Source: Roseivirga sp.
GTDB lineage: Bacteria; Bacteroidota; Bacteroidia; Cytophagales; Cyclobacteriaceae
Length of the DNA stretch: 64,000 nucleotides
Assembly (NCBI GenBank): GCA_021404565.1
Contig: JAAWWF010000005.1
Location: forward strand, 337,663 to 401,662
Reading direction: 5' to 3'
Part shown: positions 1-9,658 of the stretch, one piece after another
Layout: each line of letters opens with the position of its first letter
Numbering within the stretch: the stretch's first letter is position 1
Program-made: the position numbers and the translations under genes
The notes under the pieces: model-generated
The model's database searches: none
What the model saw: only the letters and a program-made list of their open reading frames with translations
Told to the model about the DNA's origin: nothing

Positions 1-1065
1 CTCACGAGCTTGTTTGCTATACTATGTTATACAAGCTGTGAGCACACAAAAGAAGAAAATAAGGAAGAAACCAGATTCCTGGTTACCAATCCTGTGAAGA
101 TGGATACCATCATTACAGAAAGTTATGTAAGTCAAATCCGTTCTATACAACATATTGAACTCCGAGCCCTTGAAAGAGGGTATTTACAGCAGATTTTTGT
201 TGACGAAGGCCAGTTTGTGAGAGCGGGTCAATTGTTATTTAAAATCATGCCACGGTTATATGAAGCAGAGCTGAGGAGTGCAGCAGCTGAAGTCAGGTTT
301 GCAGAAATTGAATATGAAAACACTAAAAGACTCTCTGAAGGTAACATTGTAGCCCCGAATGAACTGGCCATGGCCGAGGCCAAACTGGAAAAGGCCAAAG
401 CAGAGCAAGCACTGGCCCAGGTACATCTGGATTTTACAGAAATAAGAGCCCCCTTCGATGGTATCATTGATCGGTTTCATGTAAGACTTGGTAGCCTTTT
501 AGATGAGGGAGATTTACTGACTCATCTTTCAGATAATTCGAGAATGTGGGTTTATTATAATGTGCCCGAAGCGACATATCTCGACTACCAATCTGAGATG
601 AAGGGTGATCGTAGCGCACAGGTGAGTTTGGTCCTGGCAAATAACAAAGTGTTTGATTATGCAGGAGTGGTAGAAACCATTGAGGCTGACTTCAATAATG
701 AAACAGGTAACATACCTTTCAGGGCCACATTCCTTAACCCAAAAGGTTTGCTAAGGCATGGTGAAACGGGCAATGTGGTATTGAATATACCACTCAAAGG
801 GGCATTGTTGATACCTCAAAAGGCGACCTTCGAAATTCTGGATAAGAACTATGTTTTTGTTGTCGACAAGAACAACACGATCAAGTCAAGAGAAATTACT
901 ATCGCAGAGGAGATGCCTCACATATATGTTGTGCAGGCCGGACTTACAGAAAACGATAAAGTTCTTCTGGAAGGGCTGAGGCTTGTAAGAGAAAACGACA
1001 CCATTAGCTATGACTTAATGGATCCGAAGGAAGTGATTTCAGGCCTGAAGCTCTACGCTGAATAA
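1..1065 (+). CDS. RND efflux periplasmic adaptor (membrane fusion) lipoprotein, 5' end missing
   Basis: Periplasmic adaptor that bridges an inner-membrane RND pump to an outer-membrane channel. The frame is open from base 1, so the start lies before the window; a TTG at 10 is only an in-frame codon. The first visible residues look like the end of a lipoprotein signal (hydrophobic stretch ending YTSC, followed by EH). Then come a barrel-sandwich/lipoyl-like half (RALERGYLQQIFVDEG), an alpha-hairpin (about residues 80-140, Ala/Glu rich), the second lipoyl half (FTEIRAPFDGIIDR) and beta-barrel/proximal domains, as in AcrA/MexA-type HlyD proteins. The pump gene follows 24 bp downstream and the channel overlaps that, so this is a complete tripartite operon. 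The substrate cannot be told. Confidence 0.93.
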   Translation, partial: LTSLFAILCYTSCEHTKEENKEETRFLVTNPVKMDTIITESYVSQIRSIQHIELRALERGYLQQIFVDEGQFVRAGQLLFKIMPRLYEAELRSAAAEVRFAEIEYENTKRLSEGNIVAPNELAMAEAKLEKAKAEQALAQVHLDFTEIRAPFDGIIDRFHVRLGSLLDEGDLLTHLSDNSRMWVYYNVPEATYLDYQSEMKGDRSAQVSLVLANNKVFDYAGVVETIEADFNNETGNIPFRATFLNPKGLLRHGETGNVVLNIPLKGALLIPQKATFEILDKNYVFVVDKNNTIKSREITIAEEMPHIYVVQAGLTENDKVLLEGLRLVRENDTISYDLMDPKEVISGLKLYAE

Positions 1066-1089
1066 TCGGGTTTACCAAAAACAACAGCT

Positions 1090-4000
1090 ATGTTTAGTAA
1101 AATGATACACAGGCCTGTGTTCGCCATTGTGATTTCGGTCATGATTGCTTTTGTGGGCTCATTGGCCATCAAACAACTGCCTATATCGCAGTTCCCTCAA
1201 ATTGCTCCTACTACAGTCAATATCTTTATTGCCTACCCAGGTGCCAGTGCTGATGTACTGGTAAAATCTACACTCATTACTCTTGAAAACTCCATTAACG
1301 GTGTACAAGGGATGAGATATATGGCAACGGATGCTACCAGTGCAGGGGAAGCTACCTTGAGGGTGATTTTCGAACCCGGAACAGATCCGAACCAGGCAGT
1401 AATCAGGGTGAAAACGAGAGTGGATCAGGTGATGCCACTCTTGCCGGAACTTGTGCAAAGAGAAGGGGTAATCATTACCCCCATCCAGCCAAGTATGCTC
1501 ATGTATGTCAATCTTTATGGTACAGCAGAAAATCTCGATGAAAAATTCTTGTACAACTATGCCAATGTTCAGATGATTCCTGAACTGAACAGAATTAAAG
1601 GAGTAGCAAGGTCACAGATATTAGGCAGTCGCAGATATGCCATGCGCGTCTGGCTGAACCCTGACCGAATGCGAGCTTATAATATATCGATTGATGAAGT
1701 AATGGAATCTCTGGATGAGCAAAGTATTGTGGGGCGTCCGGGGCGACTGGGCAGAAGTTCTGGTATTCAGGCACAATCGCTGGAATACGTGCTTACCTAC
1801 AAGGGGCGATTCAATAAGGCGAAGGAATATGAAGGCATTATTGTCAGAGCCAATGCTGCCGGTGAGAGTGTGCACCTGAGAGATATTGCAAGGGTGGAAC
1901 TTGGGAGTGAATTCTTTGATATCTATTCGAATCTTGACGGACACCCTTCAGCGGCCATTGTATTAAAGCAAAACTATGGTAGTAATGCCAGTGATGTCAT
2001 AGCTGAGGTTAAGGCTAAACTGGAAGAAATGAAAGTTAATTTTCCTCCGGGAATGGACTATAAAATAAGCTATGATGTTTCACAATTTCTCGATGCATCC
2101 ATAGAACAGGTTACTCACACTTTGCGTGATGCATTTGTGTTAGTGGCCCTGGTAGTTTTTGTGTTCCTGGGTGATTGGCGTTCAACCCTGATTCCGATTC
2201 TTGCGGTTCCGGTATCATTGGTTGGGGCATTTTTTGTTATGCAGATTTTTGGGCTTTCAATCAATCTGGTCACATTATTTGCCCTTGTCCTTGCTATAGG
2301 TATTGTGGTAGATGATGCGATTGTGGTGGTGGAAGCTGTTCATGCCAAAATGGAAGAGGAACACCTCGGACCTTATAATGCAGTGAAAAAGGTTATGGGT
2401 GAGATCAGCGGAGCGATAATAGCTATTACAATGGTGATGGTGTCGGTGTTCCTTCCAATCTCTTTTATGACAGGTCCGGTTGGTACTTTCTACAGACAAT
2501 TCTCCATAACCATGGCCGGATCTATTGTGATTTCGGCTGTCGTGGCATTAACACTTACGCCCGTTTTATGTGCCATGCTTTTGAAAAATAATCATGGTTT
2601 GCCACGCAAGAAACATTTGCTAAACAGGTCACTCGATGCCTTTAACAGAGGTTTTGACAAGTTGACGGGTAGGTACGCAAACATGTTAAAGGTAATTGTG
2701 AACAGGAGAGCTCTTACTTTTGCTTTGCTACTTTTTTTCGGGCTAGGCATCTTTTATCAAAGTCGTATTCTCCCTGCAGGGTTTATTCCCAGTGAAGATC
2801 AGGGGACAATCTATGCCATTATTCAAACCCCTCCCGGGGCTACACTGGAAAGAACAAATAGAGTTTCACAAAAGCTTCAGAAGATTTGTGAAGAGGTTGA
2901 AGGTGTTGAGTCTGTTTCTTCGTTGGCCGGCTACGAGATAATGACTGAAGGCAGAGGATCGAATGCTGGCACATGTCTTATCAACCTTAAGCCCTGGTCA
3001 GAACGGAAGCACTCTGTCAAAGAAATTATGGAGGAACTTGAGGAAAAATCCGGAGGGTTGGGAGCCATCGTAGAATTCTTTGAACCACCGGCTATTCCCG
3101 GCTTCGGTTCTTCCGGAGGGTTTTCCCTTCGTTTGTTGGATAAGACCACTAATACAAACTATAGCGAATTTGACGAAATAAATAAGCAGTTCATGGAGGA
3201 CCTGGGCAGGCGGAAAGAGTTGACAGGTATGTTTACCTTTTTTGCTGCTAACTATCCTCAATATGAATTGATCATTGACAACGAGCGAGCCATGCAGAAA
3301 GGGGTGTCGATAGGCAAGGCGATGGAGAACCTTAATATTTTAATAGGTAGTACCTATGAGCAGGGATTTATTCGGTTTGGACGTTTCTTCAAGGTTTATG
3401 TCCAGTCTGCCCCCGAATTCAGAAGGCTGCCCTCGGATGTGCTGAACCTCTTTGTCAAAAATGATCATGGAGAAATGGTTCCCTACTCCTCTTTTATGAA
3501 GATTGAGAAGAAACAGGGTCCAAACGAAGTGACACGCTATAATATGTATAACTCTGCGGCAATTCGTGGACTCCCGGCAGAAGGGTATACTACCGCTGAT
3601 GCCATACAGACCATACGGGAGGTGGCTGCTGCTACCCTGCCCAATGGCTACAATATTGCCTGGGAAGGCCTGTCCTATGATGAATCGAACCGGGGAAACG
3701 AGTCAGTGTATGTATTCATAATTGTCCTGGCTTTTGTCTATTTCGTCCTTGCAGCTCAATATGAGAGCTTTATCATTCCGCTGGTAGTGATTTTCTCGCT
3801 TCCGATTGGCGTTTTTGGTTCTTTCATGTTGCTCAAAATCATGGGGCTGGATAATGATATTTATGCCCAGATCGGGCTCATCATGCTCATCGGCCTGCTG
3901 GGTAAAAATGCGGTGCTCATAGTAGAGTTTGCTGTTCAGAAGCACAGGCATGGGGCCACGATATTTGAAGCAGCTATAGAAGGAGCAAAAGTAAGATTTC

Positions 4001-4251
4001 GTCCGATTCTTATGACTTCATTCGCTTTTATTGCCGGACTAATTCCCTTGGTGCTGGCTTCAGGAGCGGGTTCAATTGGCAACAGAACAATTGGAGCTTC
4101 AGCATTGGGGGGGATGCTATTCGGAACCCTCTTCGGTGTAATAATTGTCCCCGGATTATACTACATTTTTGGCTCATTGGCTTCCCGAAAACAACTGATA
4201 AAAGATGAGCAGGACAGACCATTAACCGAAGAACACATTGACAATGTATAA
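1090..4251 (+). CDS. RND multidrug efflux permease, AcrB/MexB type (HAE1 family)
   Basis: Proton-driven inner-membrane trimeric pump; at 1053 residues it has the normal length for HAE1 transporters. TM1 is at about 10-28, followed by a large periplasmic loop and then the TM2-TM6 block. The proton-relay pair of aspartates is present in GIVVDDAIVVVEAV (about residue 405), and the conserved lysine of TM10 in IGLLGKNAVLIVEF (about 938). The periplasmic porter and docking sequences (GATLERT, PGFGSSGGF) are also typical. ATG start at 1090. The downstream channel gene overlaps its 3' end by 8 bp, indicating translational coupling. It probably exports hydrophobic drugs, dyes or bile-like compounds, but specificity is not readable from sequence. 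Confidence 0.96.
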   Translation: MFSKMIHRPVFAIVISVMIAFVGSLAIKQLPISQFPQIAPTTVNIFIAYPGASADVLVKSTLITLENSINGVQGMRYMATDATSAGEATLRVIFEPGTDPNQAVIRVKTRVDQVMPLLPELVQREGVIITPIQPSMLMYVNLYGTAENLDEKFLYNYANVQMIPELNRIKGVARSQILGSRRYAMRVWLNPDRMRAYNISIDEVMESLDEQSIVGRPGRLGRSSGIQAQSLEYVLTYKGRFNKAKEYEGIIVRANAAGESVHLRDIARVELGSEFFDIYSNLDGHPSAAIVLKQNYGSNASDVIAEVKAKLEEMKVNFPPGMDYKISYDVSQFLDASIEQVTHTLRDAFVLVALVVFVFLGDWRSTLIPILAVPVSLVGAFFVMQIFGLSINLVTLFALVLAIGIVVDDAIVVVEAVHAKMEEEHLGPYNAVKKVMGEISGAIIAITMVMVSVFLPISFMTGPVGTFYRQFSITMAGSIVISAVVALTLTPVLCAMLLKNNHGLPRKKHLLNRSLDAFNRGFDKLTGRYANMLKVIVNRRALTFALLLFFGLGIFYQSRILPAGFIPSEDQGTIYAIIQTPPGATLERTNRVSQKLQKICEEVEGVESVSSLAGYEIMTEGRGSNAGTCLINLKPWSERKHSVKEIMEELEEKSGGLGAIVEFFEPPAIPGFGSSGGFSLRLLDKTTNTNYSEFDEINKQFMEDLGRRKELTGMFTFFAANYPQYELIIDNERAMQKGVSIGKAMENLNILIGSTYEQGFIRFGRFFKVYVQSAPEFRRLPSDVLNLFVKNDHGEMVPYSSFMKIEKKQGPNEVTRYNMYNSAAIRGLPAEGYTTADAIQTIREVAAATLPNGYNIAWEGLSYDESNRGNESVYVFIIVLAFVYFVLAAQYESFIIPLVVIFSLPIGVFGSFMLLKIMGLDNDIYAQIGLIMLIGLLGKNAVLIVEFAVQKHRHGATIFEAAIEGAKVRFRPILMTSFAFIAGLIPLVLASGAGSIGNRTIGASALGGMLFGTLFGVIIVPGLYYIFGSLASRKQLIKDEQDRPLTEEHIDNV

Positions 4252-5677
4252 GCGAATAATTTATAACTATATACTGGGGATAGCCATTGCTATGAGCTTT
4301 GGCGCCTGTACTGCTCCATCTCTGGTTGACAAAGCGGCGAATACTAATGTTCCGGCCAGCTATATGGGGTCAAAGGACACTACCAACATAGCGGCAATCA
4401 AATGGCAGGATTATTTTAAAGATCCATACTTAATAGCACTCATTGATTCCGCTTTATTACACAATCAGGAGCTGAACATTACTCTGCAGGAAATTGCAAT
4501 TTCCAGAAATGAGATAAAGTCGAGAAAAGGAGAATATCTACCTTTTGTAGGGCTGAGGAGTGGAATGGGTTTCGATAAGGTAGGGAGATTTACCCGTAAT
4601 GGGGCCTTGGAGGCGAATACGGATATAGCACCAGGGAAAGAATTTCCCGAACCTCTTTCAGATTTTGCATTTGGGGCTTATGCCAGTTGGGAACTCGATG
4701 TTTGGCATAAACTACGGAACGCGAAAAAAGCGGCTCTGAGTAGATATCTGTCTTCTATTGAGGGTAAGAATTTCATGGTGACCAATCTCATAGCCGAAAT
4801 CGCTAATGCCTATTTTGAACTGCTGGCTTTAGACAGTCAACTCGAAATTCTGAACAGAAATATTGAGATTCAGAAAAATGCCTTTGAAATAGTAAAGTTG
4901 CAAAAAGAAGCTGCCAGGGTAACCGAACTGGCCGTGCGTAAATTTGAGGCCGAAGTTTTAGGTACACAGAGCCTGCAATTCGATATCGGGCAGAGAATTA
5001 TTGAAACGGAGAACCGGATTAACTTCCTGGTAGGTAGATTTCCTGCTCCGGTGGAAAGAACTTTATCCCCTTTTGACGAACTCATACCTCAGGTTATTCA
5101 TGAGGGAGTGCCCTCCCAACTGTTACTTAACCGAACAGATATAAAAAGGGCTGAGATGAACCTTGTATCGGCCAGGCTTGATGTTAAAGTTGCCAGGGCC
5201 CGGTTCTATCCCTCTTTGGGGTTATCAGCTGGTTTGGGTTTCCAGGCGTTTAGTCTTTCAAAACTGATAAAAGCCCCACAATCTATGCTTTATTCTATGG
5301 CAGGAGAGCTTAGTGGACCTCTGATCAATAAGAGGGCTATAAAGGCTGCTTTCAGTACCGCCAATGCAAAACAAATAAAGGCAGTTTACAGCTTCGATCA
5401 AACTGTACTCAATGCCTATATAGAGGTGGCTAACCAGCTGTCAATGATTGATAACCTTGAAAAAAGTTACGCCCTTAGAAATGGTCAGGTAGAGGCTCTT
5501 ACGAAGTCAGTTAATATAGCTAACAAGCTTTTTAGCTCGGCCAGAGCCGACTATATGGAAGTGTTACTGACTCAGCGTGATGCTTTGGAGTCGAAGTTTG
5601 AACTGATCGAAATCAAGAGGAAACAAATGAGTGCTATGGTCAATGTTTATCAGGCACTTGGTGGAGGCTGGAAATAG
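4244..5677 (+). CDS. TolC-like outer-membrane efflux lipoprotein (NodT/OprM family)
   Basis: Outer-membrane exit duct of the RND system. ATG at 4244 is preferred over an in-frame TTG at 4238 because it starts directly on the signal peptide; the lipobox FGAC puts the lipidated Cys at residue 22. The mature protein shows the two internal OEP repeats: long Ala/Glu/Asn-rich helices (IALIDSALLHNQELNITLQE, then LLLNRTDIKRAEMNLVSARL) and the typical YEVANQLS-like helix near the C terminus. Its 477 residues match the family. It is the last gene of the operon and is followed 26 bp later by a strong hairpin. Confidence 0.94.
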   Translation: MYKRIIYNYILGIAIAMSFGACTAPSLVDKAANTNVPASYMGSKDTTNIAAIKWQDYFKDPYLIALIDSALLHNQELNITLQEIAISRNEIKSRKGEYLPFVGLRSGMGFDKVGRFTRNGALEANTDIAPGKEFPEPLSDFAFGAYASWELDVWHKLRNAKKAALSRYLSSIEGKNFMVTNLIAEIANAYFELLALDSQLEILNRNIEIQKNAFEIVKLQKEAARVTELAVRKFEAEVLGTQSLQFDIGQRIIETENRINFLVGRFPAPVERTLSPFDELIPQVIHEGVPSQLLLNRTDIKRAEMNLVSARLDVKVARARFYPSLGLSAGLGFQAFSLSKLIKAPQSMLYSMAGELSGPLINKRAIKAAFSTANAKQIKAVYSFDQTVLNAYIEVANQLSMIDNLEKSYALRNGQVEALTKSVNIANKLFSSARADYMEVLLTQRDALESKFELIEIKRKQMSAMVNVYQALGGGWK

Positions 5678-5703
5678 TAGGAATTAGTATTGTCCTTACT
5701 TAA

Positions 5704-5740
5704 TGAAAAGACCATTCTTCATTGAAGAATGGTCTTTTCA
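5704..5740. terminator. Perfect 18-bp hairpin, probably terminating the RND operon
   Basis: Arms 5704-5721 and 5723-5740 are exact reverse complements, centred on 5722. The right arm ends in TCTTTTCA, giving a short U-rich tail on the plus strand; the left arm gives the same on the minus strand. It lies 26 bp after the channel stop and could act in both directions between the convergent operons. Confidence 0.75.
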
Positions 5741-5792
5741 TGTCTATCAGATACTACGTATTCATTAAGGCAAAGAAAGCAGTGACTAACAT

Positions 5793-5820
5793 AAAAATCC
5801 CTCACGCTTCCGGGATTTTC
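5793..5820 (-). terminator. Rho-independent terminator of the DUF2807 gene
   Basis: Arms 5794-5801 and 5812-5819 (AAAATCCC / GGGATTTT) form an 8-bp stem with a 10-base loop. On the minus strand the stem is followed by a T run. It sits about 56 bp beyond the stop of the minus-strand gene. Confidence 0.6.
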
Positions 5821-5875
5821 ATCCTTTCTTCATGAGGGCATAATCGGTCATGATTATGGATTCTTAAGAGAATCT

Positions 5876-6586
5876 TTAATTCGCTCTTTTTACGCTTGAG
5901 GCACCTGAGGTGTCAGAGTTAACACTAGGGCGGCCTTTGTAGCGGATGCTTGAAGCACCAGAGGCACGAACGTCCAGTTTTTCAGAAACACTTACCCGGG
6001 CACTACCCGCACCTGTTACGCGGATGTCAGCTATTTCGCTCTCGAGGTCATAGGCACGATAAGTCGTGGCTCCGTTGGTTTTTACAGTTTGCTCAGTGGC
6101 CGTGCCTTCAACATTTATTACACAAGCACCTGAAGCCTGAAGGTATAACTCCTTAACATCCAGCTGTAAGTCAAGTACAGAAGCACCAGATAAAACTATT
6201 TCCATGCGGTCAGCCTTCAGTTCATCACGGCTTTCTACTTTCACGGCACCACTTGCATGTATGCTGTTCAGGCTCTTTACCGTCAGGTAGGCTCGGGGAG
6301 ATGAGTTCATGCGTCTTCGGCCACGGCCATCCCGCATTTTAATCACCAGCTTACCTCCTCGTACTTCGGTGATTACGTCATCCATATATCTGTCGTCCGC
6401 TTCAATTTCCAACGACTCAGTATTGCCTACGCTTATTTCTACTACAAATGCACTGCTAATGCTCAACTCGTCAAAACCCGAAACATCACGTTTCTCCCGG
6501 TCTTGTGCCCAACTCATAGAAACCACCGTAACCATCATGATCATAGCGATCCATATGCTGCGGTAGTGACTCAATTGCTTTTTCAT
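5876..6586 (-). CDS. Secreted DUF2807 (GIN-type adhesin head) protein
   Basis: Has a signal peptide (MKKQLSHYRSIWIAMIMMVTVVSMSWAQ) followed by one DUF2807 domain, the right-handed beta-solenoid-like head described as a putative autotransporter adhesin head. Visible hallmarks are the VSGFDELSISSAFVVEIS entry strand, repeated S/GAS..(L/V) turns (HASGAVKVES, LSGASVLDL, QASGACVINVEG, TGAGSARVSV, RASGASSIRY) and a basic loop GRGRRR at about 86-91. Its 236 residues are usual for the family. It is monocistronic with its own terminator, and convergent to the RND operon. A role in envelope adhesion or stress is only inferred; the family is functionally uncharacterised. Confidence 0.88.
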   Translation of the reverse strand: MKKQLSHYRSIWIAMIMMVTVVSMSWAQDREKRDVSGFDELSISSAFVVEISVGNTESLEIEADDRYMDDVITEVRGGKLVIKMRDGRGRRRMNSSPRAYLTVKSLNSIHASGAVKVESRDELKADRMEIVLSGASVLDLQLDVKELYLQASGACVINVEGTATEQTVKTNGATTYRAYDLESEIADIRVTGAGSARVSVSEKLDVRASGASSIRYKGRPSVNSDTSGASSVKRAN

Positions 6587-6812
6587 TTTCTTATAGGTTA
6601 ATTTCTGTACTAAAGATAAAGGGATTCACCTAAGGTTGCACCGGACTGCAAAAATGATTCGGAAAGGTTTTATCCACAATCGATTCTGTGAGTAAATACT
6701 TATCTTATGAGTGACGTTTCAGGCCTGTTAGTTTTTCTTTTTTAAGGGCAGGTCGCTGCACCGACATTGAGGTGCAACTAAAAACCGGACTTTTCGCATT
6801 ATATCTCCTGTT

Positions 6813-8147
6813 ATGCAACACATCGTAATTATCGGCAATGGGATTTCGGGAATAACCACGGCCAGACACATCCGCAAGAAAAGCGACCACCGCATTACGG
6901 TGATTTCTGCTGAGACGGATCATTTTTTTTCCCGCACGGCACTCATGTATATCTACATGGGGCATATGAAGTATGAACATACTAAGCCTTATGAGGATTG
7001 GTTTTGGGCTAAAAATCGCATTGAGCTCAAGAGGGCCTATGTGGAATCGGTAGATACTGAAGCCAGGAAACTGCAGTTAAGCGGAGGAGAGCAAATGGAC
7101 TATGACAAGCTGGTGATTGCCACTGGGTCAAAGTCCAACAAGTTTGGCTGGCCAGGTCAGGATTTAAAGGCTGTACAGGGCCTCTATAGCTACCAAGACC
7201 TGGAAAGCATGGAGAGAGATACACAGGGCATTTCGCGGGCAGTGGTTGTTGGCGGAGGGCTGATAGGCATTGAAATGGCCGAAATGCTGCTTTCAAGAAA
7301 TATCCCCGTCACCTTTCTGGTAAGAGAAGATAGCTTTTGGAACAATGTACTGCCGAAAGAAGAGTCTGAAATGATCAACCGGCATATCCGGGAGCATCAC
7401 GTGGATTTAAGATTGGGTACTGAGCTTAAGGAGATTCTGTCTGACGATAATGGACGTGCACGTGCAGTGGTTACCGGAGATGGAGAAGAAATAGCCTGTC
7501 AGTTTGTAGGGCTCACGGCCGGAGTTTCACCCAATATTGGTTTTCTCGAAGGATCAGGCATAGAAACCGAAAGAGGAGTGAAGGTTGATCCCTATCTGGA
7601 GACCTCTGTAAAGGATGTGTTCGCCATTGGCGACTGTGCTGAGTTTAAAGAGCCGAACGGAGAGCGAAGACCTATTGAGCAGGTTTGGTATACCGGCAGA
7701 ATGATGGGGGAGGCGCTCGCCAATACCCTATGTGATAAGCCTACCAAATACGAACCCGGGCACTGGTTTAACTCTGCCAAGTTTTTTGATATAGAATACC
7801 AGACTTATGGCTGGGTTTGGGCACAGCCTAAAGAAAATGAAGCGAGCTTTTACTGGGAAGATGTTTCTGGTAAAATTTGCCTCAGACTGGTCTTCGACAG
7901 GAATTCTCACAAGCTTTTAGGAGTGAATAACTTCGGTATTCGTCTCAGGCATCATGCTTTTGACAAGTGGTTTGAGCAAGAGAAAAAAGTAGAGTATGTG
8001 CTGGAGCACCTGGCCGATGCCAACTTTGATCCGGAGCTCTACAAAAAATATGAGCATGAAATTGTGGCTCAGTTTAATAAAGATTTTAGCGCCTCTGTCA
8101 GCCTTAAGAAGAAGAGCTGGAAGCGCATCCTTGAATTAGTATCCTAA
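6813..8147 (+). CDS. NAD(P)/FAD-dependent pyridine nucleotide-disulfide oxidoreductase
   Basis: Cytosolic two-dinucleotide-fold flavoprotein. The N-terminal FAD loop is IIGNGISG (8-13), the ATGS turn is at 103-106, the second Rossmann GGGLIG at 147-152 (NAD(P)H), and the FAD-ribityl motif AIGDCAEF at about 271-278. There is no redox-active CxxC pair near the FAD site, so it is not a dithiol reductase; it resembles rubredoxin/ferredoxin reductases and NirB-like FAD modules. Residues beyond about 330 form an atypical C-terminal interface domain. It sits 18 bp before a membrane-bound 2x[4Fe-4S] protein. That suggests it feeds NAD(P)H electrons to the Fe-S protein, but this pairing is an inference. 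A small hairpin (TGCACC, 6757-6776) lies in the leader. Confidence 0.88.
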   Translation: MQHIVIIGNGISGITTARHIRKKSDHRITVISAETDHFFSRTALMYIYMGHMKYEHTKPYEDWFWAKNRIELKRAYVESVDTEARKLQLSGGEQMDYDKLVIATGSKSNKFGWPGQDLKAVQGLYSYQDLESMERDTQGISRAVVVGGGLIGIEMAEMLLSRNIPVTFLVREDSFWNNVLPKEESEMINRHIREHHVDLRLGTELKEILSDDNGRARAVVTGDGEEIACQFVGLTAGVSPNIGFLEGSGIETERGVKVDPYLETSVKDVFAIGDCAEFKEPNGERRPIEQVWYTGRMMGEALANTLCDKPTKYEPGHWFNSAKFFDIEYQTYGWVWAQPKENEASFYWEDVSGKICLRLVFDRNSHKLLGVNNFGIRLRHHAFDKWFEQEKKVEYVLEHLADANFDPELYKKYEHEIVAQFNKDFSASVSLKKKSWKRILELVS

Positions 8148-8165
8148 AAAATTAAATCATATATA

Positions 8166-9596
8166 ATGTCAACCGCAGACCCAAGTTTGTCTATTGCTAA
8201 CCCGCATCCCAAGGATACGGATGTAATACAAAAAATCAGTTTGGCTGTAGCCTGTATAGGTGTACTCATACTATTTATGGCGTGGGGCAATGTACCAGTC
8301 AGAGCAAGTATAATGCTGCCGGTTTCGCTGCTTTCGATCATCATAGGAACCACTGTATATGCCGTCAGAACCTACATGAATGTGCCTGAGGGCATAAAGA
8401 ATAATGGCGTCTGGCACAAGAGCCTGACCAATCGTGGAGTTGCCGGCTGGATTGTCGGTTTGATTCTGACAGGCTTTTATGTCATTCTCTATTGGTTTCC
8501 CGGTTATATCGGCTTTGGCCAAAACGGAGCAGCCAACCAGGGACTAGTTGCTCTTTTCGATCCTTTGAGTATGTTTTTCAAGGGGAAGCCAGCCAGTCAA
8601 TGGTTTGTGTATGGTACGCTTTATACCGTTTCAATCTTTTCATTGGGTATCAAGTTCCTGTTGAAGTACCGCCATAACCGCTATCAGTTTATCAGAACCC
8701 TGGTGGTGATTGCTTCTCAGTTGTTCCTGGCCTATCTGATCCCTGAGATACTCGCTGGTTTGAATTACAATGATGTAACCCTCGCAGATGGTTCTTATGT
8801 GGGCTACTTTGATACAGATATCAAAAATACCTGGCCTCTCGACTATGATTTCTTTTATGACTGGCACCTGGACGCCATGCAGCAGGAGGCTTATCAGCCG
8901 GTAGGCATTCTGTATCTGATTATTGGTATTGCTATGTTCCTGGTGGTCACACCTATTATTACTTACTATGTTGGTAAGCGCTGGTATTGCTCCTGGATTT
9001 GTGGCTGTGGAGGCCTTGCTGAAACTGCCGGTGATCCATTTCGCCATCTGTCATCAAAGAAACTAAGTGCCTGGAAGCTGGAGCGATGGCTTATCCATGG
9101 GGTGATGATTTTCATCTTTGTAATGACAGCCGCCACGCTATATGGTTACTTCTATAATACGGGCGAAATCTTCGGACTCAATATCTACAACAACTTTCAA
9201 AAGCCTTATGGCTTTGCTATCGGAGCCATGTTTTCCGGTGTCATTGGTGTAGGCTTCTACCCGATGCTGGGTAACAGGGTATGGTGTCGCTTTGGCTGCC
9301 CTATGGCAGGTTACATGGGGATCATTCAACGCTTCAAATCCAAATTCAGAATCACAACCAACGGTGGTCAGTGTATCTCTTGCGGCAACTGCTCTACTTA
9401 CTGCGAACAGGGTATTGATGTAAGGGCCTATGCGCAGAAGGGACAGAACATTGTACGTGCCTCTTGTGTAGGTTGTGGTATCTGCTCCGCAGTATGCCCC
9501 AGAGGTGTATTAAAGCTGGAGAATGGTCCTGAAGAAGGAAGAGTAGACCTGCCACCGATCATTATCGGTAATAAGAGTATCAAGGTTTCGGGATAG
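8166..9596 (+). CDS. Polytopic 4Fe-4S electron-transfer membrane protein (NapH/NosR/CcoG-like)
   Basis: Inner-membrane ferredoxin-type protein of 476 residues. TM segments are visible at about 23-40, 46-66, 92-111, 148-165, 178-197, 246-268, 310-328 and 347-366. Two cysteine turns flank the last helices, as in NapH/NosR-type proteins: WYCSWICGCGG (C275, C279, C281) and WCRFGCPMA (C374, C378). Two cytoplasmic 4Fe-4S sites follow: C403/C406/C409/C413 (CISCGNCSTYCEQG) and C434/C437/C440/C444 (CVGCGICSAVCPRG). Site 1 lacks the usual Pro after its fourth Cys. It probably passes electrons from the upstream flavoenzyme to a quinone or periplasmic acceptor; the terminal acceptor is not encoded nearby. 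It is followed by a terminator. Confidence 0.87.
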   Translation: MSTADPSLSIANPHPKDTDVIQKISLAVACIGVLILFMAWGNVPVRASIMLPVSLLSIIIGTTVYAVRTYMNVPEGIKNNGVWHKSLTNRGVAGWIVGLILTGFYVILYWFPGYIGFGQNGAANQGLVALFDPLSMFFKGKPASQWFVYGTLYTVSIFSLGIKFLLKYRHNRYQFIRTLVVIASQLFLAYLIPEILAGLNYNDVTLADGSYVGYFDTDIKNTWPLDYDFFYDWHLDAMQQEAYQPVGILYLIIGIAMFLVVTPIITYYVGKRWYCSWICGCGGLAETAGDPFRHLSSKKLSAWKLERWLIHGVMIFIFVMTAATLYGYFYNTGEIFGLNIYNNFQKPYGFAIGAMFSGVIGVGFYPMLGNRVWCRFGCPMAGYMGIIQRFKSKFRITTNGGQCISCGNCSTYCEQGIDVRAYAQKGQNIVRASCVGCGICSAVCPRGVLKLENGPEEGRVDLPPIIIGNKSIKVSG

Positions 9597-9621
9597 AAAC
9601 CTCGTATTAATATTCAATTTG

Positions 9622-9658
9622 GAAAGCCACCTGTTGCTCACGGGTGGCTTTCATTTTT
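9622..9658 (+). terminator. Rho-independent terminator after the Fe-S membrane protein
   Basis: Arms 9622-9631 (GAAAGCCACC) and 9643-9652 form a 10-bp stem with an 11-base loop, followed by ATTTTTT. It is 26 bp after the stop codon. Confidence 0.85.

Noticed and set aside
5704..5740. The perfect palindrome as a mobile-element end or recombination site
   Set aside because: It is unique in the window, sits where an operon terminator is expected and has no target-site duplication.
6670..6678. A perfect TTATCCACA DnaA box upstream of the FAD oxidoreductase gene
   Set aside because: It is single and isolated, about 23 kb from dnaA, with no other boxes and no AT-rich unwinding region beside it; one 9-mer match in 64 kb is expected by chance.
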